DNA from: Acidobacteriota bacterium
GTDB taxonomy: Bacteria > Acidobacteriota > Terriglobia > Terriglobales > Acidobacteriaceae
DNA length: 5,592 nt
Assembly (NCBI GenBank): GCA_021778815.1
Contig: JAJYBW010000241.1
Span: 1 to 5,592 of the forward strand
Reading direction: 5' to 3'
The translations under genes were made by a program, and so were the position numbers. A model generated the notes under the pieces. That model searched no databases. It saw nothing but the letters and a program-made list of their open reading frames with translations, and was not told the origin of the DNA. The stretch's first letter is position 1. Each line of letters begins with the position of its first letter. Below are positions 1-5,592 of the stretch, in pieces.

Positions 1-437
1 ATGGCAGCGCCGCCGATGCCGGTGCCGAGGGTGATCATCACGACATCGTCGGCACCTTTGGCCGCGCCGGCATACCATTCGCCCAGCAAGGCCATGCGGG
101 CGTCGTTTTCGAGAGCGAAGGGCAATCCAAAATCCTTGAGGGCCCAAGCGGGAAGATCGATGCCGGGGGAATCTTCAAATTTTCCGTTGGTGGAGAGGAC
201 ACGCCCGGTGGATCCGTCGACCATGGCGGCGCAACCCATGGCGACGCCGATGCAATCTTGCACAGGAACGCTCAGCTTCGCGAGCATGTGGTCGACGATG
301 GCCTTGAAGCGGGGCAGCAGTGGCAGGAGTTCCGCGCCAGAGTCGACGGAAATTTCCTGTGACATGAGGATGGCTTCATCCTCCACGATCGCGAGGGTGA
401 CGTGCGAGCCGCCCAAATCAAGGGAAATAGCTTTCAT
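1..437 (-). CDS. ROK-family sugar kinase, N-terminal part (runs off left edge)
   Basis: This is the first 145 codons of a ROK-family protein, most likely a cytoplasmic ATP-dependent hexose kinase of the glucokinase, fructokinase or N-acetylhexosamine kinase type. The start MKAISLDLGGSHV places the phosphate-1 motif (DLGGSH, residues 7-12) at the very N-terminus. E110-N111-D112-A113 matches the ROK ENDA motif, whose Asp is the catalytic base, and LGTGIGGA (137-144) is the second phosphate-binding motif. No helix-turn-helix precedes the kinase domain, which favours an enzyme over a NagC/XylR-type repressor. ROK kinases are usually about 300 residues, so roughly half is missing, including the cysteine-rich zinc motif. 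The ATG at 437 is chosen because ROK kinases begin just before DLGG. A modest AGGT (443-446) lies 5 nt upstream. No clear promoter is visible. It points the same way as the receptor gene but lies beyond that gene's terminator, so it is probably transcribed separately. The sugar specificity cannot be read from this part. Confidence 0.9.
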   Translation of the reverse strand, partial: MKAISLDLGGSHVTLAIVEDEAILMSQEISVDSGAELLPLLPRFKAIVDHMLAKLSVPVQDCIGVAMGCAAMVDGSTGRVLSTNGKFEDSPGIDLPAWALKDFGLPFALENDARMALLGEWYAGAAKGADDVVMITLGTGIGGAA

Positions 438-652
438 GGTGTACCTGGAGACGAGATTGCACAAAAAGCCGGAAAGTTCAGCATACTCGAAATTTGCAGA
501 AGGGATGTGGAGGGTGAGTAGTGGTGCGGAGGGATGGCATCTCTAGTCCAGCGAAGTTCGTCTGGATTCTTCACTTCGTTCAGAATGACTCTCACATCAA
601 TCGGTGCCACTGTGAAGTCAGCGTGTTTCTCGGTGGATTGCGTTTGACGAGC
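438..652. other. Non-coding spacer between kinase and receptor terminator
   Basis: This stretch has no convincing gene. It holds the hairpin-forming repeat at 541-590 and must contain the kinase's upstream region. I looked on the minus strand for a sigma70-like pair ahead of the kinase. The best -10 candidate (TATGCT, minus strand, about 40 bases before the start) has no matching -35, so no promoter is called. Confidence 0.6.
541..590. repeat. Candidate dispersed intergenic repeat with two inverted arms
   Basis: Two small inverted repeats sit side by side. CCAGCGAA (548-555) pairs with TTCGTCTGG (557-565) with one bulged T. ATTCT (566-570) pairs with AGAAT (582-586) around a TCACTTCGTTC loop. 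The second half closely resembles a short sequence (TTCTTCACTTCGTTCAGAATGAC) that I recall as a frequent intergenic repeat in Acidobacteriota and some other soil bacteria. Only one copy is in this window, so its dispersed nature is recalled rather than shown. It lies in non-coding DNA between two same-strand genes, as expected for a REP-like element. Confidence 0.5.
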
Positions 653-687
653 AAAGAAAAAGCCGGGAATCCGTGAGGATTCCCGGC
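653..687 (-). terminator. Intrinsic terminator of the receptor gene
   Basis: Read on the minus strand, an 11-bp perfect stem GCCGGGAATCC / GGATTCCCGGC (677-687 and 662-672) closes a TCAC loop and is followed directly by TTTTTCTTT (661-653). The hairpin begins 17 nt after the receptor stop codon. The plus-strand side lacks a T-run, so it works in one direction only. It should largely separate receptor transcription from the downstream kinase gene. Confidence 0.93.
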
Positions 688-703
688 AGTCTTCGAGCGA
701 GGT

Positions 704-3700
704 TTAGAAATCGTAGCGAAGTGAGAATTGCTGTTTGCGACTCTGAACCAGTTCTGAGCTATAAATGCCGAAACCCGCGCCGCTGGTGACGATCGGGTTT
801 AGTCCGCCCAGGCTGCTGACCGGACTGGTGTCGAAGCGCGAGGAGTTGGTGACGTTGAAGACCTCCCAGGCGAAGCGCAGGGTCTGGTCGTGGAAGGTTT
901 TCCATACCTTGGAGAGGCTGGCATCCTGTTCGAAATAACCGTCGCCGCGGAGATTATTGCGGGTTCCTGCTTCGCCTGGATATGGATAGCGTATCGGGAA
1001 GCCTGTTGCAATGCCATTATTCAGGGCATTGGGGTGGGCAAACACCTGCGGCAAGCCGCCGGCGACCAGATGCTTGTGTATCGGAATCGGGCCAGTTTGT
1101 ACGGCAAGGCCGGCGAATTGGTAATTCGTTGAATAGGCGAGCGGAGGTGCAATGCTGAAGGGCAAGCCGCTCGACCAGCGGGTGATGCCGGAGAGGGTCC
1201 ACCCACCGATGAGGGCGTTGACCACTCCGTTGGATTCGGCACCATAGCGCATGCCGCGGCCAAAAGGAAGTTGATAGACAAAGTCGCCGGTCAGCAAGTG
1301 GCGGGTGTCGAAATCGGAGGGGCCACGATTTGCCTTCGGATTGAAGGAGTTGATGATCGCGCTGAAGCCTGTGGCGCTGAGTTCGTTGTTGCGCTCTGTA
1401 TCCGACCCCAGGTCGATTGACTGAGACATCGTGTAGCTGAAGTTGAACGCGAGGCCGGAGCTGGTCACTCGGCGCGCGGTCAACTGGAGCGCGTTATAAC
1501 TGCTCGTCCCGATGGAGGACCAGGCGTAGAGCGAGGAAAACTGGCGTTGGTAGTACCGGGTTGTGATATTCCCGTTGGCGTCCTCAAACGGGCCACATCC
1601 GAGGCCACCCGCGCCTTGATTGGGATCGCAATAGGCGTCCAAAACGGCAAGGGCAAAGGAGTCGTTCCCGCTGAGAGCTTGAGGCTGATACACGTTGGTA
1701 TAGATGTTCTGAGTCGCGCTTTGGCCACCGTATGCCAGATAGGGAAACATATTCTCCCAGTAGGGAATGGGCTGTACTGTGGTAGCTCCGGCGTAGGTCG
1801 CCTGAGCGAGAAGTTTGCCCGCCTCGAAGTAGTCCATGCCGGATTTTGGATCGACCAGATCGAGCGGCTCAGCTAAATCCAATTGCTGCAGCAGGTGCCG
1901 GCCGAAGGTGCCGACGTAATCCGCTTCGACGGAGAATCCGTGGGGGATTTCCCGCTGAATGGAAAAGTCGTAAGCAATCGTATAGGGCGTTTTGATTTTG
2001 CTGTCGACGCCCCAGGTAATGGCGAGGCCGGTATTGACATTATTGGGCGGCGTATACGGATAGGGGATGACGGACGGAATATTGACTCCTGAGAGCGATG
2101 GGACTGCAGTGAGAGTCGTGAAGCGCGGTGCATTGTCGACGGAGTATTGCCCGGCCGGATTGGTGATCGAGGTGGTTAGCCCGAAGGAACCGAGCTGCGC
2201 GAATGTGTCGACGATCCCCGCTCCGAAATGGTCATAGTACATGCCGCCACCCACTCGAATGGAGGTCTTATTGTCGGGCGCGACGACCAACGCGATGCGT
2301 GGCGCGAAATTTGTTTTCTGCATACTCCAGTACGATGGCTTGCCGTTGGCGTTGCCGGAAGGGGCGAAAGAAAGGTCGGGCTGATCCGTAATGCCTTTGT
2401 ACATTCCCGCCACGCGATTTTCAAACCACTGGTGCGTGTCGACGGTTGGCTGGACCTGCTGGCCGTGGGTTTCATAGGGAGGCTGCAACAGCACCTGGCG
2501 GAGGCCAAAGGTCAAGGTTGCATTCGGATAGATTTTCCATTGGTCCTGGACGTACCACTCGAATTCCCTGTTGTAGTAATTCAACGCAACCGGAGCGCCT
2601 TCCGCATTGGTAGTTCCCGTTTTGCCGCCAGCCTGCACGGTGAAGTTGTACTGCCCTTGAATAAACGGAATGACGCCAGCCATCATGCCTACCTCTTCGC
2701 TGTAGGTGGTGGCATCGCCAGAATCGACCGGAGGCTGGCCGAACGCGCCGGGATTCAAGCTCCCTGTTTGATTTCCCGATGCATCCGTCTGGCCTGCAAT
2801 TGCTCCTCCGGTATTCAGCCATTGGATATTGCCGTCGGCATATCCAAAGGACGTGGCGTCTGAATTGGAATAGTTGGTGATGAGACGCAGGTCTCCACCA
2901 AACGAGATGGAATGATTGCCGTGTGTCCAACTAACGTTGTCGACGAAGTTTTGCACGGGTACGTGAACGATGGTGGTGCAGGTCTCGGCAGTGGGAGGCG
3001 ACAGGGTGCGGAAGAACTGGACGTAGGCGCCGCAATCGGTTCCAGCCTGGCTATAGCCCTGGCGGATGTAGCCGTAGCGGAAATCGTTGACCAGGTTATT
3101 GGTGAGTTCCCAGGTATCGCCCGCGCCCAGTCCCTTGGTGTTATCGCGAATCACAAAGCTGGGCGGCTGACCGGGGAACTGGACTACGTCGTCCGTGGTG
3201 TCATCCTGGAGATTGCCGCGAAAGAAAAGCTGGTGGTGCGGGACAGGATCCCAGTCCAGGCGGACGATGGATGTGTTGAGGTTCTGTGGGTTGGGTGAAG
3301 AGAAGCTGTACGATCCAAGGTTCAATCCGTCCCCTAGGGCACCACCGTTGGCGACCGGATACAACTTCAACATGGTGAGGATGTTGGGATCGACGCCGGG
3401 ACCCCAGGGGCAGGTGCCATTGCCGGAGCATAGCAGGTCGGTGGCGGCAATCTGCTTGGGAGTCTGGGTGACGTTGACGCCGCCGCTCTGGTAAATAATG
3501 TTGCCCGTTAGCAGCGATGCGGTGGGAGTTTCACGTTGGACCTGCGCATTTTCGCGGATATGGGAACCTTCGTAGTTGCCAAAGAAGAAAAGCTTTTTCT
3601 TCTTGATCGGCCCACCCAGATCGGCTCCGTAGGTATTGCGGATATATTTGCCAGGAGTATTCGGCAGTCCACCGGCCAGCTCGGCGTTTTTGTTGAACCA

Positions 3701-4510
3701 GTTGTTGGCGGCCGTGTTGGTGTTGCGGTTGTATTCGTATGCTGCGCCGTGGAATTGGTCGGTACCGCTCTTGGTGACCAGGTTGACCTGGGCGCCGGCG
3801 GAGCGGCCCTGGTCGGAATTCGCCATGCCGGTGGTGACGCGAAATTCGTCGATGGAATCCAGAGTCTCACGCAGAATTCCGGTGAAGGCATAGCCGCTGC
3901 GCTGATCGTTGTCGTCGAGGCCATCCATGGTGATGTTGTCCTGATCGGAGCGAACACCGTTGACGGAACCTGTACGGCTGTCGGTGACCGCATCGACTTT
4001 ATGGCCCAGGTACAGGACGCCGGGTTGCAGGCTCAGCAGATCCGGCACGTTGCGGTCAATCATTGGCAAGGACTGAATGGTGCGATTACTAATCGCGTTG
4101 CCGAGCGAAGCGTCGGTGGTATTTAAAGTCTCTGTTTCCGCGGAGACGTTGACAGTTTGGGAAAGCGCCTGCACGGACATGGTGAATGGAATGGTGGCGG
4201 GCTTGCTAACCAGAAGTGCGCCCACCTTGGTTTGGTCGGCAAAACCCTTGGCACTGATGGTCACCGTCCAGGTTCCGGGAGCGAGTTGAGAGAACTGATA
4301 TTGTCCGCGAGCATTGGTGGTGGTGGTGAGGGTTTGGCCGGTTGCCTGGCGGCTGATGGTGACGGCAGCGTCCGGCAGAACTCCGCCGCTGGGATCGGTG
4401 ACGACCCCGGTCAGCGAGGTTGTGGCTTGCTGGGCGAACGATGTGAACGGAAGTAACAAAAATACCATCGCCAGTACGACCAGAGCGGCCGTGAAGATTT
4501 GCTTTTTCAT
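704..4510 (-). CDS. Oar-like TonB-dependent outer-membrane receptor with carboxypeptidase-regulatory domain
   Basis: Complete 1268-residue protein predicted to take up a large ligand across the outer membrane using TonB/ExbBD energy. Residues 1-26 form a signal peptide (MKK start, hydrophobic AALVVLAMVFLLL, likely cleavage after SFA). Residues about 32-115 are a carboxypeptidase-regulatory-like beta-sandwich (GVVTDPSGGVLPDAAVTI, then RGQYQFSQLAPGTWTV). QTVNVSAE (118-125) resembles a TonB box. The plug spans about 126-248 (NGVRSDQDNITMDGLDDND at 184-202; NLVTKSGTDQFHG at 243-255). The rest is the barrel, with family hallmarks GGPIKKKKLFFFGNYEG (299-314), GPSDFDTRHLL (1063-1073) and RNNLRGDGYF (1184-1193), and a terminal aromatic strand QFSLRYDF ending in Phe for BAM recognition. 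The ATG is set by GGGAGGT (4516-4522) 5 nt upstream. Six cysteines fall in three close pairs (361/367, 493/511, 961/972). A GH3 gene diverges upstream, suggesting glycan or glycoside transport. The ligand is unknown, and Oar-like members may serve other large substrates. Confidence 0.95.
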   Translation of the reverse strand: MKKQIFTAALVVLAMVFLLLPFTSFAQQATTSLTGVVTDPSGGVLPDAAVTISRQATGQTLTTTTNARGQYQFSQLAPGTWTVTISAKGFADQTKVGALLVSKPATIPFTMSVQALSQTVNVSAETETLNTTDASLGNAISNRTIQSLPMIDRNVPDLLSLQPGVLYLGHKVDAVTDSRTGSVNGVRSDQDNITMDGLDDNDQRSGYAFTGILRETLDSIDEFRVTTGMANSDQGRSAGAQVNLVTKSGTDQFHGAAYEYNRNTNTAANNWFNKNAELAGGLPNTPGKYIRNTYGADLGGPIKKKKLFFFGNYEGSHIRENAQVQRETPTASLLTGNIIYQSGGVNVTQTPKQIAATDLLCSGNGTCPWGPGVDPNILTMLKLYPVANGGALGDGLNLGSYSFSSPNPQNLNTSIVRLDWDPVPHHQLFFRGNLQDDTTDDVVQFPGQPPSFVIRDNTKGLGAGDTWELTNNLVNDFRYGYIRQGYSQAGTDCGAYVQFFRTLSPPTAETCTTIVHVPVQNFVDNVSWTHGNHSISFGGDLRLITNYSNSDATSFGYADGNIQWLNTGGAIAGQTDASGNQTGSLNPGAFGQPPVDSGDATTYSEEVGMMAGVIPFIQGQYNFTVQAGGKTGTTNAEGAPVALNYYNREFEWYVQDQWKIYPNATLTFGLRQVLLQPPYETHGQQVQPTVDTHQWFENRVAGMYKGITDQPDLSFAPSGNANGKPSYWSMQKTNFAPRIALVVAPDNKTSIRVGGGMYYDHFGAGIVDTFAQLGSFGLTTSITNPAGQYSVDNAPRFTTLTAVPSLSGVNIPSVIPYPYTPPNNVNTGLAITWGVDSKIKTPYTIAYDFSIQREIPHGFSVEADYVGTFGRHLLQQLDLAEPLDLVDPKSGMDYFEAGKLLAQATYAGATTVQPIPYWENMFPYLAYGGQSATQNIYTNVYQPQALSGNDSFALAVLDAYCDPNQGAGGLGCGPFEDANGNITTRYYQRQFSSLYAWSSIGTSSYNALQLTARRVTSSGLAFNFSYTMSQSIDLGSDTERNNELSATGFSAIINSFNPKANRGPSDFDTRHLLTGDFVYQLPFGRGMRYGAESNGVVNALIGGWTLSGITRWSSGLPFSIAPPLAYSTNYQFAGLAVQTGPIPIHKHLVAGGLPQVFAHPNALNNGIATGFPIRYPYPGEAGTRNNLRGDGYFEQDASLSKVWKTFHDQTLRFAWEVFNVTNSSRFDTSPVSSLGGLNPIVTSGAGFGIYSSELVQSRKQQFSLRYDF

Positions 4511-4605
4511 CCCCTACCTCCCAAATTGCTTGCAAAAGACTCAGCCATGAAAACAAAAACCAATGCTCGAGGGAGCAGAAACCGAGTGAAACCAGCAGAT
4601 TGACT

Positions 4606-4619
4606 TCGAACTTGTTCGA
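4606..4619. promoter_or_regulatory. Palindrome TCGAAC-TT-GTTCGA in receptor leader
   Basis: A perfect inverted repeat has 6-base arms and a 2-base spacer, giving a symmetric 14-mer like the operators bound by dimeric repressors. It lies about 87 nt before the receptor start codon and about 90 nt downstream of the predicted promoter, where a bound repressor could act as a roadblock. It could equally form a small RNA hairpin only if the loop is opened, since two bases are too short for a loop. No regulator gene is in the window. Confidence 0.4.
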
Positions 4620-4697
4620 CCTACAGGGGGCGTGCAGTGTTTGAGGCGGAAAACGATTCGATACGGTTGGCCGGCGCGAAATCAGTACCGGTCCCCG

Positions 4698-4710
4698 ACT
4701 CCGAGGGAGT
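4698..4710. promoter_or_regulatory. Short inverted repeat at predicted receptor transcript 5' end
   Basis: ACTCC (4698-4702) and GGAGT (4706-4710) flank a 3-base spacer. On the minus strand this falls immediately downstream of the predicted -10 box. The transcript would therefore start with a small hairpin, which could protect the 5' end, or the DNA could be an operator at the start site. The arms are short and chance is possible. Confidence 0.3.
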
Positions 4711-4717
4711 TTTGAAA

Positions 4718-4746
4718 AGTATGTAAATAAAACCGCTTAACGTCAA
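4718..4746 (-). promoter_or_regulatory. Sigma70-like promoter for the receptor gene
   Basis: On the minus strand a -35 TTGACG (4746-4741, 5 of 6 matches) is followed after exactly 17 bases by CATACT (4723-4718, 4 of 6). A T-run just upstream of the -35 (minus strand CTTTTTTTC) resembles an UP element. Orientation and position fit transcription of the receptor with a leader of about 200 nt. Confidence 0.6.
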
Positions 4747-4866
4747 GAAAAAAAGCCAAGCGAAGAATTGTCGAAGAAATAATCGACCGAGAGTGAGAGC
4801 AGGTCGGATGGTGATCGCATGTGCAGATTTGCAGGCGGTGGAGCCGTCGGCGCTGTCGTTTCGTAG

Positions 4867-4879
4867 CGGCGATTCGCCG
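4867..4879. promoter_or_regulatory. Palindrome CGGCGA-T-TCGCCG upstream of GH3 promoter
   Basis: Perfect 6-base arms flank one central base. The site sits 29 bases upstream of the -35 box at 4909 and between the two outward-facing promoters, a typical place for an activator or shared regulator to bind. GC-rich short palindromes do arise by chance, so this is only a candidate. Confidence 0.3.
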
Positions 4880-4908
4880 GAGATAACGCCGAGCGGGCAC
4901 GGCCAAAA

Positions 4909-4937
4909 TTGACATTTCAATCGTCCGTTCCGACAAT
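4909..4937 (+). promoter_or_regulatory. Sigma70-like promoter for the GH3 gene
   Basis: A consensus -35 TTGACA (4909-4914) is followed after exactly 17 bases by GACAAT (4932-4937, 4 of 6 matches to TATAAT). Transcription would start near 4944, giving a leader of about 55 nt before the GTG start at 4999. Confidence 0.6.
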
Positions 4938-4988
4938 GACAACCAACCGTCCATCCAGATGCAGTGCGTCTCGAAATGGTTGATGGAG

Positions 4989-4994
4989 AAGGAG
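4989..4994 (+). promoter_or_regulatory. Ribosome binding site that fixes the GTG start of the GH3 gene
   Basis: AAGGAG lies 4 nt before GTG at 4999. An in-frame TGA at 4981 rules out any start further upstream. The first in-frame ATG (5143) would remove the whole signal sequence, so this site decides the start. Confidence 0.75.
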
Positions 4995-4998
4995 TATC

Positions 4999-5592
4999 GT
5001 GCGGCAGTATAAGAGACTGAGCCCATTTTCGTTTCGAGTTTCAATCGGCATTTTCGCTTCATCTATCCTTCTCCTGGTTCTATCCCATTCATTCACTTCT
5101 ATTGCCGCTATCTCGCCAGACCATGCGCCGACTCGCCCGTGGATGCTTCGTTCGCTGCCCCCCGAACAGCGCGCAGACTTGTTGCTGCACGCGATGACGA
5201 TGGACGAAAAAGTCACCATGGTGCATGGCGTGGATCCGATGCCGATTTCTGGATACGTCGGGTACGTTCCGGGAAACGCCAGGCTCGGTATTCCGGCGCT
5301 GCGGTTAGCCGATGGGCGGGCTGGAGTTGGAAATGGCGCTAAGGATGTAACTCTGCTACCTGCGCCAATAGCCGCTACGGCAAGTTGGGATTCGAATCTG
5401 CTGCGCAGGTTTGGAGCGGTGCTGGGCAATGAGGAATGGGGCAAGGGTACGAATGTCGCGCTGGCCCCATCGATCGATGTGGTGAGAGTTCCAGAGTGGG
5501 GACGGACCTTTGAGAGTTATGGTGAGGATCCCTACTTCAACGGCCAGATGGCGATTGCTGAGATTCAAGGCATTCAGAGTCAGGGTCCAATT
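4999..5592 (+). CDS. Glycoside hydrolase family 3 enzyme (beta-glucosidase-like), N-terminal part (runs off right edge)
   Basis: The first 198 codons of an exported GH3 enzyme, probably a beta-glucosidase or related exo-glycosidase acting in the periplasm or outside the cell. After a GTG start, K5, R6 and R13 precede a hydrophobic stretch (about 15-28, SIGIFASSILLLVL), with possible cleavage after SIAA (34-37). The GH3 N-terminal domain then begins: LPPEQRADLLLHAMTMDEKV (53-72), RLGIPALRLADG (95-106) with D105 at the conserved substrate-binding Asp, PAPIAATASWD (121-131), and WGRTFESYGEDPYFNG (167-182), a GH3 hallmark. The catalytic nucleophile (Asp of the SDW-type motif) and the acid/base lie beyond the window, so activity cannot be confirmed. 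R107 replaces the Pro usual in the DGP motif. The gene diverges from the receptor gene across a shared control region, which suggests linked use of a glycoside. Bacterial GH3 enzymes are commonly 600-900 residues, so about a quarter is visible. Confidence 0.92.
   Translation, partial: MRQYKRLSPFSFRVSIGIFASSILLLVLSHSFTSIAAISPDHAPTRPWMLRSLPPEQRADLLLHAMTMDEKVTMVHGVDPMPISGYVGYVPGNARLGIPALRLADGRAGVGNGAKDVTLLPAPIAATASWDSNLLRRFGAVLGNEEWGKGTNVALAPSIDVVRVPEWGRTFESYGEDPYFNGQMAIAEIQGIQSQGPI

Larger units (their letters stand above)
4511..4711 (-). other. Long 5' leader of the receptor mRNA (predicted)
   Basis: If transcription starts about 7 nt beyond the predicted -10 box (near 4711), the receptor mRNA has an untranslated leader of about 200 nt. 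It contains a 5-bp hairpin at its very 5' end (4698-4710), a 14-bp palindrome (4606-4619) and a strong Shine-Dalgarno GGGAGGT next to the start codon. I recognise no known riboswitch and no convincing leader peptide. The start site is predicted, not measured. Confidence 0.45.

Noticed and set aside
1..546. Plus-strand open frame of 181 codons at the left edge
   Set aside because: It is antisense to the ROK kinase, whose minus-strand translation shows three family motifs in order; the plus-strand protein is low-complexity Ser/Ala/Arg with no recognisable domain.
662..687. Hairpin as a bidirectional terminator
   Set aside because: Only the minus-strand side is followed by a T-run, and no plus-strand gene ends here.
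2228..2863. Plus-strand open frame of 211 codons inside the receptor gene
   Set aside because: It lies wholly opposite the receptor coding sequence, has no family resemblance and is explained by codon bias of the sense strand. The same holds for the frame at 3536-4126 and the other frames inside 704-4510.
3591..3608. Run of A and T bases within the receptor gene, possible slippage site
   Set aside because: It encodes the KKKKLFFF segment of a conserved family motif (GGPIKKxKxFFFGxYEG) in the correct frame, so no frameshift is needed.
4621..5062. Minus-strand open frames (4621-4920 and 4682-5062) in the divergent control region
   Set aside because: They overlap both predicted promoters and the GH3 start, show no domain and no good ribosome binding site, and would lie upstream of the receptor as chance frames.
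4917..5444. Minus-strand open frame of 175 codons opposite the GH3 gene
   Set aside because: The plus strand here encodes clear GH3 motifs from 4999 to the window end; the opposite frame has no recognisable content.

Overview
The window looks like a chromosomal stretch from a soil-type member of the Acidobacteriota (subdivision 1 / Terriglobia style). This is inferred from three things: a very large Oar-like TonB-dependent receptor with a carboxypeptidase-regulatory N-terminal domain (a family greatly expanded in that phylum), a moderately GC-rich composition, and an intergenic repeat of the type ending in TTCTTCACTTCGTTCAGAAT that I recall from such genomes. No rRNA or other phylogenetic marker is present, so the assignment rests on gene-family style only.

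Layout. Bases 1-437 (minus) hold the N-terminal 145 codons of a ROK-family sugar kinase that runs off the left edge. Bases 438-652 are non-coding and include a hairpin-forming repeat (541-590). A clear intrinsic terminator (653-687, minus) closes the next gene. Bases 704-4510 (minus) encode a complete 1268-residue outer-membrane TonB-dependent receptor. Bases 4511-4998 are a 488-base divergent control region. It carries a good sigma70-like promoter for the receptor (4718-4746, minus) with a leader of about 200 nt, a second good promoter (4909-4937, plus), and three small inverted repeats. Bases 4999-5592 (plus) begin a glycoside hydrolase family 3 enzyme with a GTG start and an N-terminal signal sequence. 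It is open at the right edge.

How the parts may work together (inference): the receptor would bind and import a large substrate across the outer membrane, the exported GH3 enzyme would cleave beta-glycosidic bonds outside the inner membrane, and a ROK kinase would phosphorylate the released sugar in the cytoplasm. This resembles a small carbohydrate-utilisation locus. The strong terminator between receptor and kinase and the divergent orientation of the GH3 gene mean the three are not one operon, so the link is by proximity only. The sequence does not reveal the substrate.

I did not find evidence for a novel system, CRISPR array, mobile element, tRNA or rRNA. The points most worth checking are the divergent control region, the palindrome in the long receptor leader, the intergenic repeat and some unusual residues in the two large proteins.
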